A stretch of 64,000 nt of DNA from Mycolicibacterium brisbanense (GTDB lineage Bacteria; Actinomycetota; Actinomycetes; Mycobacteriales; Mycobacteriaceae), in the NCBI RefSeq assembly GCF_001570425.1, contig NZ_BCSX01000044.1:1-64000 (forward strand). Direction: 5' to 3'. The first letter of the stretch is position 1. Each line of letters opens with the position of its first letter. A program made the position numbers and the translations under genes. Shown one piece after another: positions 18,286 through 26,970 of the stretch. The notes under the pieces are model-generated. The model was not told the DNA's origin, searched no databases, and worked only from the letters and a program-made list of their open reading frames with translations.

Positions 18286-19641
18286 TCAGACGCCGGTCGC
18301 GACCTCCAACCCCTTGAGTGAGTCCTCGAGGTGGCTCAGCATCCGCTGCAGATGCGGCACGCTGCGCCGGCACCCGACCAGACCGAAGTCCAGGTTGTCG
18401 CCGTTGTTGGCCAGCGTGATGTTCATGGCCTGGCCGTCGAGCGCGATCGACAGCGGATAGTTGCCGTCCAGCCGGGCGCCCTTCCAGTACAGGGGATGCC
18501 GCGGCCCTGGAACATTGGAGATGACGAGGTTGAACGGCGGTGCGGTCGCCTTGACGAAACCCGGCACCGCGGCCAGCCCCAGCGGCGCGATCATCAACGC
18601 CGACAACGCCAATGCCTGCACCCGGGGCAGCTCGGAGAAGACCTGCTTGTTGCCGCGCATCGACTCACTGATGATGGCGAGCCGCTCGGCGGGGTCGTCG
18701 CTGTCGGTGGCGAGGTTGCACAGGATCGACCCGACCAGGTTGCCACCCGCATCGGCCTCGTTCTCCGAACGCAGGCTGACCGGGACCATCGCGATCAACG
18801 GCCGGTCCGGCAGTGCGCCCTGCTCCAGCAGATAGGCCCGCAGCGCGCCGGCGCACATCCCGAGCACCACGTCGTTGACGGTGACGCCGCTGGCCTCTTT
18901 GATCCGCTTGAACCGCTCCAGCGGCCACGACTGCGCCGCGACCCGGCGGGCACCGCCGATCTTGACGTTGAACATCGTCTTCGGGGCTGCGAACGGCAAC
19001 GTGAGTTGCTGTTCCAGCAACGCGGCACGGGCGAGTTTGACCGTCGAGGGCGCGATCCCGACGGCGGCACCGGCCGCATCGGTCACGGTGCGCAGCAGCG
19101 ACGGACTCTGCTGCCTGCGCTTCTGCCGCGGCAGGTCCCACGGCACCCGCACCTCGGTGTCGTCGGGATCCTCCGACAGGGTGCGCATGATCAGCTTGAG
19201 TGCCGAGACACCATCGATCAACGAGTGGTGCAGCTTGGTGTAGACGGCGAACCGGCCGTCGGCGAGCCCCTCGATCAGATGGGCCTCCCACAGCGGCCGA
19301 TGCCGGTCCAGCAGGCCGCTGTGCAGTCGCGAGGTCAGTTCCAGCAGGTCACGCACCCGGCCCGGCGACGGCAGCGCCGAGCGGCGCAGGTGGTAGTCGA
19401 GGTCGACGTCGTTGTCGTAGGTCCAGCCGACGTTGGCGATACCACCGAGGATGGTGGCCGGGTGTTTGCGGAACACCGGCTGAAAGTCGGTGTGCGCGAC
19501 CATCTCTTCGTACAACTCGCGCACGAATTCGGGGCTCGCGCCCGCCGGGGGCTCGTAGAGCGCCAGACCGCCGACATGGAACGGGTGTTCCCGCGTCTCG
19601 GCGATGAGGAACATCGAATCGGTCGGCGACATCAACTCCAT
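18286..19641 (-). CDS. Wax ester synthase/diacylglycerol acyltransferase (WS/DGAT)
   Basis: A 451-residue member of the Tgs/WS-DGAT family, which esterifies diacylglycerol or long alcohols with acyl-CoA to form storage lipid. The catalytic HHxxxDG motif is intact as HHSLIDG at residues 138-144. The conserved C-terminal block with NLVISNVPGPRHPLYW is present. It starts with MELMSPTDSMFL, as is usual for the family. Mycobacteria carry many paralogs, so its lipid cannot be named. It is on the same strand as the dehydratase operon, 47 nt upstream of it. Confidence 0.93.
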   Translation of the reverse strand: MELMSPTDSMFLIAETREHPFHVGGLALYEPPAGASPEFVRELYEEMVAHTDFQPVFRKHPATILGGIANVGWTYDNDVDLDYHLRRSALPSPGRVRDLLELTSRLHSGLLDRHRPLWEAHLIEGLADGRFAVYTKLHHSLIDGVSALKLIMRTLSEDPDDTEVRVPWDLPRQKRRQQSPSLLRTVTDAAGAAVGIAPSTVKLARAALLEQQLTLPFAAPKTMFNVKIGGARRVAAQSWPLERFKRIKEASGVTVNDVVLGMCAGALRAYLLEQGALPDRPLIAMVPVSLRSENEADAGGNLVGSILCNLATDSDDPAERLAIISESMRGNKQVFSELPRVQALALSALMIAPLGLAAVPGFVKATAPPFNLVISNVPGPRHPLYWKGARLDGNYPLSIALDGQAMNITLANNGDNLDFGLVGCRRSVPHLQRMLSHLEDSLKGLEVATGV

Positions 19642-19690
19642 ACGGCCATTGAACGCTTCGCTCCGCGCGGGCCGTGGCGAAACGAGTACG

Positions 19691-20347
19691 TCAGTACAGG
19701 GTCGTCTCGTAATGCTCGTTGGTGATGTCGATTAGGCCGCTCACGTCGATCCCCATGGCTGTCGCCATCTCGCCCATCTCCGCACCGATGGCGCAGTAGA
19801 AGTTCGCGCCGCCCAGCAACGCGTCGGCCAATGCGGGATCCGGATTCCACATGCGGGACCGGATCAGCGCCTTGCCGCACTGGTAGAACACTTCCTGAAC
19901 CCGGACGATCGTGGCGAGTACGGCGGGCTTGCCGTCGGCCGCGAGCATGTCGAGCAGCTCGGGGTCGTCGGTGACGAAGGCGTCGCCGTTGACGCGCAGC
20001 ACCTCCCGGACGCCCGGCACCAGGAACAGCACGCCGACCCCGGGCCGCTCGACGAGATTGCGGAACGTGTCGATGGCCTTGTTGCCGGGGCGGTCGGGGA
20101 TCGCGAGCGTGCGCGAATCGAGCACCTTCACAGCGCCGGGCGGGTCGCCCTTCGGACTGGCATCGACCTGCCCGGCGTCGTTGACCGTCGCGACGACGTA
20201 GAACGTGCTGTGCGCGATGAAGCGCCGGGCGAACTCACCGAGACTCGAGGTCTTCTTCTCCTCGATGAATTTGGGCGGATAGCCGATGATTTCGCGAATG
20301 CGCGCGAGGTCGATGGACCGGTAGTCGTCTGCTGCGGTGTGGTTCAT
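19691..20347 (-). CDS. Pyridoxamine 5'-phosphate oxidase-like FMN-binding protein
   Basis: A 218-residue split-barrel protein of the PNPOx-like family that probably binds FMN. Recognisable parts are FYVVATVNDAGQVDASPKGD near residue 50 and the strand LAIPDRPGNKAIDTFRNL. The substrate is unknown; members range from pyridoxine oxidases to F420- or heme-linked proteins. I chose the ATG at 20347, 2 nt after the stop of the flavoreductase gene, so the two are one operon. Because a flavoreductase would reduce flavin, the pair could form a two-part oxidoreductase (inference). Confidence 0.88.
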   Translation of the reverse strand: MNHTAADDYRSIDLARIREIIGYPPKFIEEKKTSSLGEFARRFIAHSTFYVVATVNDAGQVDASPKGDPPGAVKVLDSRTLAIPDRPGNKAIDTFRNLVERPGVGVLFLVPGVREVLRVNGDAFVTDDPELLDMLAADGKPAVLATIVRVQEVFYQCGKALIRSRMWNPDPALADALLGGANFYCAIGAEMGEMATAMGIDVSGLIDITNEHYETTLY

Positions 20348-20349
20348 GA

Positions 20350-21297
20350 TCAGATGTCCAGTACCAGTCGGGGTCCGGCGGCGCGGGACACGCAGATGAA
20401 CATGCGGTCGTTGGCTGCTCGTTCCTGTTCGTCGAGGATGTCGTCGCGGTGATCCGGGATGCCGTCGAGCACCGGCGTCTCGCACGTACCGCACAGGCCT
20501 TCCCGGCACGACGTCGAGACCGGCACACCGGCGTCCTCGAGGACGTCGACGATGCTGCGATGCGGCGGCACGGTCAGGGTCTTACCCGAACGGGCACAAC
20601 GGACTTCGAACTCGGTATCGATCCGGGCCGGCTTGGGCCGCGACGTGAACCGCTCGATGTGCAGGGCGCCGGGCGGCCAGTGCGTCATGCGCTCGGCGAC
20701 CGCCGCCAGCAGCGACTCGGGCCCGCACGCGTACACACCGGTGCCGGGCTGCGGTTCGGCCAGCAGATCGTCCAGCGGGATACGGCCGGCTTGATCGCTC
20801 GCGTAGTACTCGACGTCGGCGCCGAATACCGCCAGCTCGCCGGTGAAGGCCATCGATGCTGCGCGCGAAGCCGCATAGACCAGCCGCCACGGTTTGCCTT
20901 GTGCTGCGACACCGCGCACCATCGCCAGGATCGGGGTGATGCCGATGCCGCCGGCCACGAACAGGTAGCGATGGTGGTCACGGAGGGGAAAGTTGTTGCG
21001 GGGACCGCGAATTGCGACCTTCTGACCCGGGCGGAGAAAGGCGTGGATGTACTCCGAACCGCCGCGGCTGCGAACCTCACGCCGGACCGCGATGCGGTAG
21101 GCGCTCCGGTCGGCGGGTGAGCCACACAGTGAGTACTGCCTGGCGATCCCGGTGGGCAGCACAAGGTCGACGTGTGCGCCGGGGTCCCAGGCCGGCCACT
21201 CGGTGCCGTCGGGGCGGGTCATCGACACCGACACCACGCCGTCGGCCTCGAGTCGCAGCTGCTGGACGACGGCGGGCTGCGCGGCAACCGCACTCAT
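20350..21297 (-). CDS. 2Fe-2S flavoreductase (phthalate dioxygenase reductase type)
   Basis: A 315-residue electron-transfer protein with, in order, an FMN/FAD-binding barrel (RQYSLCG), an NAD-binding domain (FVAGGIGITPILAM) and a C-terminal plant-type ferredoxin. The iron-sulfur ligands lie in CREGLCGTCETPV and the later MFICVS. The layout is that of phthalate dioxygenase reductase and VanB-type demethylase reductases. I chose ATG 21297, which has AAAGGTGG upstream. No oxygenase gene is adjacent; its partner may be the PNPOx-like protein immediately downstream. The promoter region carries two matching palindromes that point to control by the divergent TetR protein. Confidence 0.92.
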   Translation of the reverse strand: MSAVAAQPAVVQQLRLEADGVVSVSMTRPDGTEWPAWDPGAHVDLVLPTGIARQYSLCGSPADRSAYRIAVRREVRSRGGSEYIHAFLRPGQKVAIRGPRNNFPLRDHHRYLFVAGGIGITPILAMVRGVAAQGKPWRLVYAASRAASMAFTGELAVFGADVEYYASDQAGRIPLDDLLAEPQPGTGVYACGPESLLAAVAERMTHWPPGALHIERFTSRPKPARIDTEFEVRCARSGKTLTVPPHRSIVDVLEDAGVPVSTSCREGLCGTCETPVLDGIPDHRDDILDEQERAANDRMFICVSRAAGPRLVLDI

Positions 21298-21311
21298 AGG
21301 GGTCCACCTTT

Positions 21312-21328
21312 CTTGAACAAGGATCAAG
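21312..21328. promoter_or_regulatory. Palindromic operator, copy 1
   Basis: CTTGAACAAGGATCAAG is a 17-bp inverted repeat; its flanks extend the arms to TTCTTGA/TCAAGAA. It differs from the site at 21346-21362 at only two positions. It lies in the 90-nt gap between the flavoreductase gene and the divergent TetR gene, 15 nt from the flavoreductase ATG. Confidence 0.8.
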
Positions 21329-21345
21329 AACCACTATCCACTACA

Positions 21346-21362
21346 CTTGATCAACGATCAAG
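21346..21362. promoter_or_regulatory. Palindromic operator, copy 2
   Basis: CTTGATCAACGATCAAG is a 17-bp inverted repeat, near-identical to copy 1 and 34 bp from it centre to centre. It ends 25 nt before the GTG of the TetR gene. The paired sites support TetR control of both divergent units, including self-repression. Confidence 0.8.
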
Positions 21363-21387
21363 GCGTCGATATTGCGAGGGAGCCGGC

Positions 21388-21981
21388 GTGGGCCTGAACC
21401 GAGAACATGTGGTCAGAGCCGGCCTTGAGGTGCTCGACGAGATCGGCCTGGACGCGCTGACCATGCGTAAGGTGGCCAATCACCTTGGTGTGCAACTCAA
21501 TACGGTGTATTGGCACGCCGCGAGCAAGCCCGCGCTGCTGGCGGCCATGGCCGATCTGATGCTCGAGGGCTGCGCCGACGAACCGCTACCGCGGCACTGG
21601 CAGAAGCGGTTACGCGAACTCGCGCATCGCTACCGGGGCGCGATGCTCGCACACCGCGACGGTGCGCGCGTCATCGCCGGGACCTTTCCCGTGGAACCGC
21701 GCACCCTCCAACTGGGCGAAGCCTTCGTCTCGACGCTGCTGGCAGGCGGTATCGAACCCCGCACCGCCGCGTGGTCGGCCTGGGCGATCGCGTACTACAC
21801 CATGGGTATCACCCAGGAGCAACAGGCGATCACCGCGCTGGAACACCCGGTGCACCTCGCCGAAGCGGTCACCGCCGACCGGTATCCGGCGCTGTCACAG
21901 GTCGCCGATTTCTTCGGTCCCGATGATTTCGACCGGCGGTTCGATTTCGGGCTCGATCTGCTGATCGCGAACCTGTCCTGA
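21388..21981 (+). CDS. TetR-family regulator (tetracycline-repressor C-terminal type)
   Basis: A 197-residue repressor starting at GTG 21388. The helix-turn-helix lies at about 20-50 (LTMRKVANHLGVQLNTVYWH). The C-terminal part resembles the ligand domain of Tet repressors (TetR_C_1), which respond to small molecules. It is divergent from the flavoreductase/PNPOx operon, with two near-identical 17-bp palindromes between them, so it very probably controls that operon and itself. The inducer is unknown. The gene stops 1 nt before the end of the convergent decarboxylase gene. Confidence 0.9.
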   Translation: MGLNREHVVRAGLEVLDEIGLDALTMRKVANHLGVQLNTVYWHAASKPALLAAMADLMLEGCADEPLPRHWQKRLRELAHRYRGAMLAHRDGARVIAGTFPVEPRTLQLGEAFVSTLLAGGIEPRTAAWSAWAIAYYTMGITQEQQAITALEHPVHLAEAVTADRYPALSQVADFFGPDDFDRRFDFGLDLLIANLS

Positions 21982-21982
21982 G

Positions 21983-23458
21983 TTACGGCTCCTTCGCCAG
22001 CACGTTGATGGTGTGGAACGTGGGATCGCTTGCGCCGTGCAGCTTTCCGCCCCCGTCGGCGATCTCGCGCAGATAGGTGATGATGTCGGCGTCGATGCGC
22101 TCGCCCGGCAGCAGCGCCGGGATGCCCGGCGGGTAGCTGGCGATCGATTCGCAGGAGATCCGCCCCGCGGCGTCTTCCACCGCCACCTGCTCGGCCTCGC
22201 CGAGGAACGCCTCGCGCGGCGGGATCGCCACCTCGTAGCCCAGCGACGCCGCAGGCGGCACGATCAACGGGGTGTCGCCCGGCACCTTGAGCCGCTTGAC
22301 CACCTCTTCGACGTCACCGGCCACCCGCAGCAGGTTCGCGGTGGACTCCCCGAGGCCGATCACCAGCACGATGGTCGCGTGCAGCGGCAGCTCGACATGC
22401 ACGTCGTAGCTCTGCCGCAGCGCGTCGGCGATCTCGTAGCCGGTACGGCCGGTATGCCGCACATCGAGGACGATGCGCAGCGGGTCGTAGCCCGTCACAC
22501 CCATCCGGCCGACCATCGACTCGTCGACCAGGTCGATGCCGTCGATGCTCTTGAGCTTCTCGCTGGCCAACCGGATGGCCACCAGGGTTTCGTTCAGCAG
22601 CTGCTCACCGTGCATGACCAGTTGGCGCCGGGCCGCGTCGAGCGAGGCCATCAACAACGACGACGGGCTCGTCGACCGCAGCAGCCGTAACGCCCGCGCG
22701 ACCGCGCCGATGTCGACACGCCCGGTGTCCGCGATGTGCAGCATGGCGGCCTGGGTGAGCGCGCCTGCGATCTTGTGGGTACTGGTCAGCATGGCGTCGG
22801 CACCCTGCGACAACGCCGTCGGCGGCAGCCCGTCATGGAAGCCGAAGTGCGGGCCCCACGACTGGTCGACGATCAGCGGCACGCCGCGCGAATGCGCCGC
22901 CTCGGCCAGACCGGCGATATCAGCGGCCATGCCGAAGTACGTCGGCGACACGATGAACGCGGCCCTGGCGTCGGGAGCGTTGTCCAGCGCTGCGGCCAGG
23001 GATTCCGGCGTCACGCAGTGCGCGACGCCGAGCACGTCGTCGTACTCGGGCGCCACGAAGCTGGGGATGCCGCCGGAGAGCACCAGCCCGTCGACGATCG
23101 ACGCATGCGAATTACGTTGCGCCACAATACGAGTGCCCAAAGGGGCCAGCGCCAGGCACAGGGTGTGGTTGCCCTGCGTCGCGCCGTTGGTGAGGAAGAA
23201 CGAGCGCGCCGCACCGAACGCCTCCGCTGCAAGCCGCTCGGCCTGGACGTACGGTGACGGCTGCGGACCGATGTCCACACCCCAGAGCCCCAGCGGCACG
23301 TCGGATGCCAGAGCGTCGATACCGATCGCTTTGACCAGCGCCGGATCCGCGCCGGGACCACCCTTGTGGCCGGGCGTGTGATAGCGGGCCGCACCGCGGA
23401 ACGAATACGCCAGCACCGCATCGAGATACGGTGCGTTCGGCTGTTCAGCGGCGCCCAT
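21983..23458 (-). CDS. Orn/Lys/Arg decarboxylase (SpeA-like), copy 1
   Basis: A 491-residue fold-type I PLP enzyme of the group III basic amino acid decarboxylases, in the short form known from Bacillus SpeA. PLP-binding marks are TPGHKGG at the start, TNGATQGNH near 91-98, the Asp of VDQSWGPHFGFH near 198 and the Schiff-base Lys at 229 in TSTHK. It would turn arginine, lysine or ornithine into agmatine, cadaverine or putrescine. It is the third gene of an operon with a permease and a tandem universal stress protein, and overlaps the latter by 1 nt. A paralog lies at 26971-28455. The substrate cannot be chosen from sequence. Confidence 0.9.
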   Translation of the reverse strand: MGAAEQPNAPYLDAVLAYSFRGAARYHTPGHKGGPGADPALVKAIGIDALASDVPLGLWGVDIGPQPSPYVQAERLAAEAFGAARSFFLTNGATQGNHTLCLALAPLGTRIVAQRNSHASIVDGLVLSGGIPSFVAPEYDDVLGVAHCVTPESLAAALDNAPDARAAFIVSPTYFGMAADIAGLAEAAHSRGVPLIVDQSWGPHFGFHDGLPPTALSQGADAMLTSTHKIAGALTQAAMLHIADTGRVDIGAVARALRLLRSTSPSSLLMASLDAARRQLVMHGEQLLNETLVAIRLASEKLKSIDGIDLVDESMVGRMGVTGYDPLRIVLDVRHTGRTGYEIADALRQSYDVHVELPLHATIVLVIGLGESTANLLRVAGDVEEVVKRLKVPGDTPLIVPPAASLGYEVAIPPREAFLGEAEQVAVEDAAGRISCESIASYPPGIPALLPGERIDADIITYLREIADGGGKLHGASDPTFHTINVLAKEP

Positions 23459-24366
23459 CAGTCTCCACCCTTCGCTTCGGCCAACTCCTCGGCCGCCTCA
23501 CGCGGCACCACGATGACCGGGACCGGCGCGTGCCGGACGATCTTGGTGGCCCGCGATCCGATGAACACCCGTGCGACGGGCCCAGTCTCGCTCGACCCGA
23601 TCACGAGCACTTCGCCGGGCTCCCATTCGATGCTCTCGAAGGCCTCGTCCCAATCGCGTCCGTGCCCGAGCACGATCTCGGGCCGGGAGGCTTGCGGCTG
23701 CCCGCCCGACGACAGCGCCTTCTCCGCCGCGGCATAGATGTCTTCCGTCCACTCCGCTAGCACGGCGCCGTGCTCGTCGCGGAACCGCGCCGTCTCGGGT
23801 GGCGAGAGGTGAACGGCGAAGGATGCCAATCGCAACGCACACCCGTACTCGGCTGCCATCGCCCGCGCCGAAACCAGCAGCAGCGAACTCTGTTCGCCAC
23901 CGGTGAAGGCCAGCGTGATCCGGCTGATTTTCTTTCCGGAGGACCGGAATCCGCGGGGAGCCACCGCGACCGGCAGGTGCGAACTGTGCAGCAGCCGGTC
24001 GGCGACACTGCTCAACGAGATGTACCCGAACTGACCCGAATCGGACGACCCGGTGACGATCACGCTGGCCTGGTGCTGCGAGGCGGCCTCCAGCAAGCCT
24101 GCGGAGGCCGACTTCGCGTGGACCGTGACGAATTGGGCCGACACGTCGGCGTCCAGGTCCTCACGGGCCTGGGCGACGGCGGTGTCGACGAGTTCGTCGA
24201 TGTAGGCGCGGTAGCCCTGGTCGGCCCGGGACAGCCCCGGCGTCCACGGCGCCGGGATGACCACGCACACGAGCAGGTCCTGGCCGCTGGTCCGCGCCAG
24301 CATGCCTGCCAGACTGAGCACCGCCTTGGCCCGCCGCTTGAGCGGATACCCGACGAGGATGGTCAT
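23458..24366 (-). CDS. Tandem universal stress protein
   Basis: A 302-residue protein with two UspA-like domains (about 1-140 and 150-290), as is common in mycobacteria. The nucleotide-binding loops are visible as VTGSSDSGQFGY and IGSSETGPVARVFIGSRA, each followed by the typical PVAVAP or PVIVVP strand. It sits between the permease (4-nt overlap) and the decarboxylase (1-nt overlap), so it is made together with them. Universal stress proteins are known to partner transporters in some bacteria; a regulatory link to the permease is inference. Confidence 0.92.
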   Translation of the reverse strand: MTILVGYPLKRRAKAVLSLAGMLARTSGQDLLVCVVIPAPWTPGLSRADQGYRAYIDELVDTAVAQAREDLDADVSAQFVTVHAKSASAGLLEAASQHQASVIVTGSSDSGQFGYISLSSVADRLLHSSHLPVAVAPRGFRSSGKKISRITLAFTGGEQSSLLLVSARAMAAEYGCALRLASFAVHLSPPETARFRDEHGAVLAEWTEDIYAAAEKALSSGGQPQASRPEIVLGHGRDWDEAFESIEWEPGEVLVIGSSETGPVARVFIGSRATKIVRHAPVPVIVVPREAAEELAEAKGGD

Positions 24367-25817
24367 GGCTGGGGCTCCTCCTTCGCCGCGTCCAGCCCGA
24401 CGTGCTCATGTCTGCCGAGATGCGAGTGGCTGCGGGCGTAGACGAAGTACCACACCAACGACAGCCCGACCCAGATCACGAAGACGTAGATGGTCACCGT
24501 CCGCAGGCTCGCGATGATCCACAGCGCACCGAGGACCGACAGGATCGGCGTGATCGGGTACAGCGGGACCTTGAACGTGCGGGGCAGTTCCGGCGCGCGC
24601 CGGCGCAGCACGATGACGCCGATGGACACGGTCACGAACGCGGCCAGGGTGCCGACGCTGGTCATCTCCGCCAGGAAGTTGATGGGGATGAAGCCGGCGA
24701 GGATCGCGATGACGGCCGCGACGATGATGGTGTTGGGCACCGGGGTCAAGGTGCGGGGATTCACCTTGTGGAAGATCGGCGGGATCATGCCGTCGCGCGA
24801 CATCGCGAACAGGATGCGCGTCTGCCCGTATACCGACACCAGCGTCACGCTGAAGATCGAGATGATGGCGCCCGCGGCCAGCACGGTGCCCGGCCAGGAC
24901 TGCCCGGTGACGTTCTCCAGGATCTTCGCCAGCCCCGCTTCCTGACCGTCGAATTCGCCTGACGGCTGGGCACCCAGCGCGACCAGGGCCACCAACACGT
25001 ACATGACCGTCACGGTGATCAGCGAGATCATGATCGCCAACGGAAGGTTGCGATGCGGGTTCTTGGCCTCCTCACCCGCGGCGGCCACGCCGTCGAGTCC
25101 CACGAACGTGAAGAAGATGATGCTCGCCGCGGTGGTGACGCCGCCGATGCCGTGCGGTGCGAACGGCTGCATGTTGTCCGCGTTGAAGCCCTGGATGCCG
25201 ATGAGGACGAACATGACCAGCACGGCGAGCTTGATGGCGACCATGATCGCGTTGGTCTTGGCCGACTCACTGACGCCGCGGATCAGCAGCACCGCGCACA
25301 TCAGGATCAGGATGATGGCAGGCACGTTGCAGATGCCGCCCTCTTCGGGCGCGTTGGACAGCGCCGAGGGCAGCTGGAAGTGGAAGACGTTGAGCAGGAA
25401 CTCATTGACGTACTGCGACCAGCCGACGGCGGTGGCAGCGCCGGCCACACCCCATTCCAGCAGCAGGCACGCGCCGACGCCGAGCGCCACCACTTCACCG
25501 AGCGTCGTATAGGCGTAGGAGTACGACGAGCCGGCCACCGGGACAGCGCCCGCCAATTCGGCGTAACAGACCGCCGTCAGGCCCGCGACGACCGCGGACA
25601 GCACGAAGGACCACAGCACGGCCGGGCCCGCGATGGGGACCGCCTGGCTGAGGATGAAGAAGATGCCGGTGCCGATGGTGCCACCGATGCCGATGGCCGA
25701 GAGGCCCCATAGCCCGATACTTCGCTTGAGCTCGCTTTTTCCGGTGTCCGCACCTGTTTCGGCGTTGATCATGCCCACGGGTTTGCGGCGCAGGGCCTGC
25801 TCTGTAAGAGATGCCAC
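24363..25817 (-). CDS. APC-superfamily amino acid permease
   Basis: A 484-residue membrane protein with about twelve helices. The family signature GLSAIGIGGTIGTGIFF is in helix 1 and FFTFVGLDGVAAAGEEAKNP in the middle. The overall sequence resembles cationic amino acid transporters (CAT/YfnA type), which fits a basic amino acid decarboxylase in the same operon. It starts at GTG 25817 behind GAGGAGG. It is the first gene of the operon and overlaps the universal stress protein gene by 4 nt. Uptake of arginine, lysine or ornithine, or exchange with the amine product, is inferred. Confidence 0.92.
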   Translation of the reverse strand: MASLTEQALRRKPVGMINAETGADTGKSELKRSIGLWGLSAIGIGGTIGTGIFFILSQAVPIAGPAVLWSFVLSAVVAGLTAVCYAELAGAVPVAGSSYSYAYTTLGEVVALGVGACLLLEWGVAGAATAVGWSQYVNEFLLNVFHFQLPSALSNAPEEGGICNVPAIILILMCAVLLIRGVSESAKTNAIMVAIKLAVLVMFVLIGIQGFNADNMQPFAPHGIGGVTTAASIIFFTFVGLDGVAAAGEEAKNPHRNLPLAIMISLITVTVMYVLVALVALGAQPSGEFDGQEAGLAKILENVTGQSWPGTVLAAGAIISIFSVTLVSVYGQTRILFAMSRDGMIPPIFHKVNPRTLTPVPNTIIVAAVIAILAGFIPINFLAEMTSVGTLAAFVTVSIGVIVLRRRAPELPRTFKVPLYPITPILSVLGALWIIASLRTVTIYVFVIWVGLSLVWYFVYARSHSHLGRHEHVGLDAAKEEPQP

Positions 25818-25915
25818 GAGTCCTCCTCAGTAAGACGCCGTTGTCTGACTAGCTGCTGCTACGTGGTCGGCCGCCGGCTGCGTCAGCGAGCGTCCCGGCG
25901 GTCAGGCTACGACTG

Positions 25916-25927
25916 CACTGTTCAGTG
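25916..25927. promoter_or_regulatory. Short palindrome upstream of the permease operon
   Basis: CACTGTTCAGTG is an exact inverted repeat about 100 nt before the permease start, within the 250-nt gap (25818-26067) between the permease and TetR genes. I see no other clear structure in that gap. It could be an operator but has no second copy here. Confidence 0.3.
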
Positions 25928-26067
25928 GACTGCCCGTTATGCAACAGTGGTGCGATATTGTCGGAATTGGTGCCCACATCGTGATGTGAAGCCGATATCG
26001 ACGGCCGAGGAGTTGGCAGCGTCCACACCTACCGGACGTGCCCCAAACAGGTTGGTGCCGGTGATCT

Positions 26068-26769
26068 TCAGGCCGGCAGCGGCGGATGCGCCATCGATTG
26101 CGAGGCCTTCGCCAGCGCTGCCCTGTCGACCTTGAACAGGTCGGCGATGGCGTCGAGGATCATCGATTCCATCAGAGGGACCGTCATCTCGTAGAGGCCA
26201 AGCAGCGTCTGGATGGCCAAACCGTCGGTGAGAGCGACGATCCGGGTGACGGCGTCATCGACATTTCCGTTCGACTGCAGCACCCCGCGTGCGATCCCGT
26301 CGTTGATGCACTCGGTGAACAGCGTCCGCCAGAGGTTCATGATGCGGTGAATGTTCTTGCGCAACTCGCGATTTCGCGTACTTGCCGCATAGAACTCGAC
26401 CCACAGCCCCCAGGCCATGTCGAAATCCTCGTCGGTCACGATGAACCGCGCCAGGCGCGCGATGCGGACCAGTGGCTCGTCGTCCTCGGCGACACAGCGG
26501 CGCCATCCGTCCCTGCTCTGCTCGGCCGACGCGCGGAAGGTTTCCAGCACGAGGCGGTCCTTGGTACGGAAGTAGTGCTGGATCAGTCCGACGGAGACGC
26601 CGGCCTCCTCCGCCACGTCAGCCAACCTCGTGGAATCCACCCCGTTGGTCACGATCACCCGCGCGGTAGCGGCGACGATGGCCGCACGGCGCGCGTCCAT
26701 GTGTTCGGGGTTCGACGCCCGGAATCGAGCCGTCGTGGCCGACCGGGAGGGGCGAAGTGCTTCTGACAT
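26068..26769 (-). CDS. TetR-family regulator (BetI-like)
   Basis: A 233-residue regulator with the helix-turn-helix at about 50-80 (TRLADVAEEAGVSVGLIQHYFRTKD split over helices). The C-terminal domain is of the BetI type, long and helical. It lies between the permease/stress protein/decarboxylase operon and the divergent second decarboxylase/amidohydrolase operon. It is therefore the obvious candidate regulator of both, perhaps sensing a polyamine (inference). An unusually AT-rich stretch (26776-26812) lies just upstream of its start. Confidence 0.88.
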   Translation of the reverse strand: MSEALRPSRSATTARFRASNPEHMDARRAAIVAATARVIVTNGVDSTRLADVAEEAGVSVGLIQHYFRTKDRLVLETFRASAEQSRDGWRRCVAEDDEPLVRIARLARFIVTDEDFDMAWGLWVEFYAASTRNRELRKNIHRIMNLWRTLFTECINDGIARGVLQSNGNVDDAVTRIVALTDGLAIQTLLGLYEMTVPLMESMILDAIADLFKVDRAALAKASQSMAHPPLPA

Positions 26770-26898
26770 GGGATGACGCTATAATATGTTCAAATTATTA
26801 ACAAGAGTTTGAGCGAGACACCGCAGGGATCATCCATCCGCCACCCCGCCACCGCCGGGTGGCTCGAATGCCGAAACATAAAGTGGCACGGACTTATT

Positions 26899-26914
26899 GG
26901 ACGCTAAAGCGTCC
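26899..26914. promoter_or_regulatory. Perfect 16-bp palindrome upstream of decarboxylase copy 2
   Basis: GGACGCTAAAGCGTCC has 7-bp arms and an AA centre. It lies 57-72 nt before the decarboxylase start, in the 201-nt divergent gap beside the TetR gene. Size and place fit a TetR operator. The gene between it and the other operon makes the TetR protein the prime suspect. Confidence 0.6.
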
Positions 26915-26970
26915 TTCCGCCGGTGACTTTTGCCAAACTCGTCAAGCCCGGACAATAGCCGGGCCCCAAG

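Noticed and set aside
25863-26135. A 90-codon open frame in the gap between permease and TetR genes
   Set aside because: No ribosome site, no known protein, and it runs into the TetR gene in antisense.
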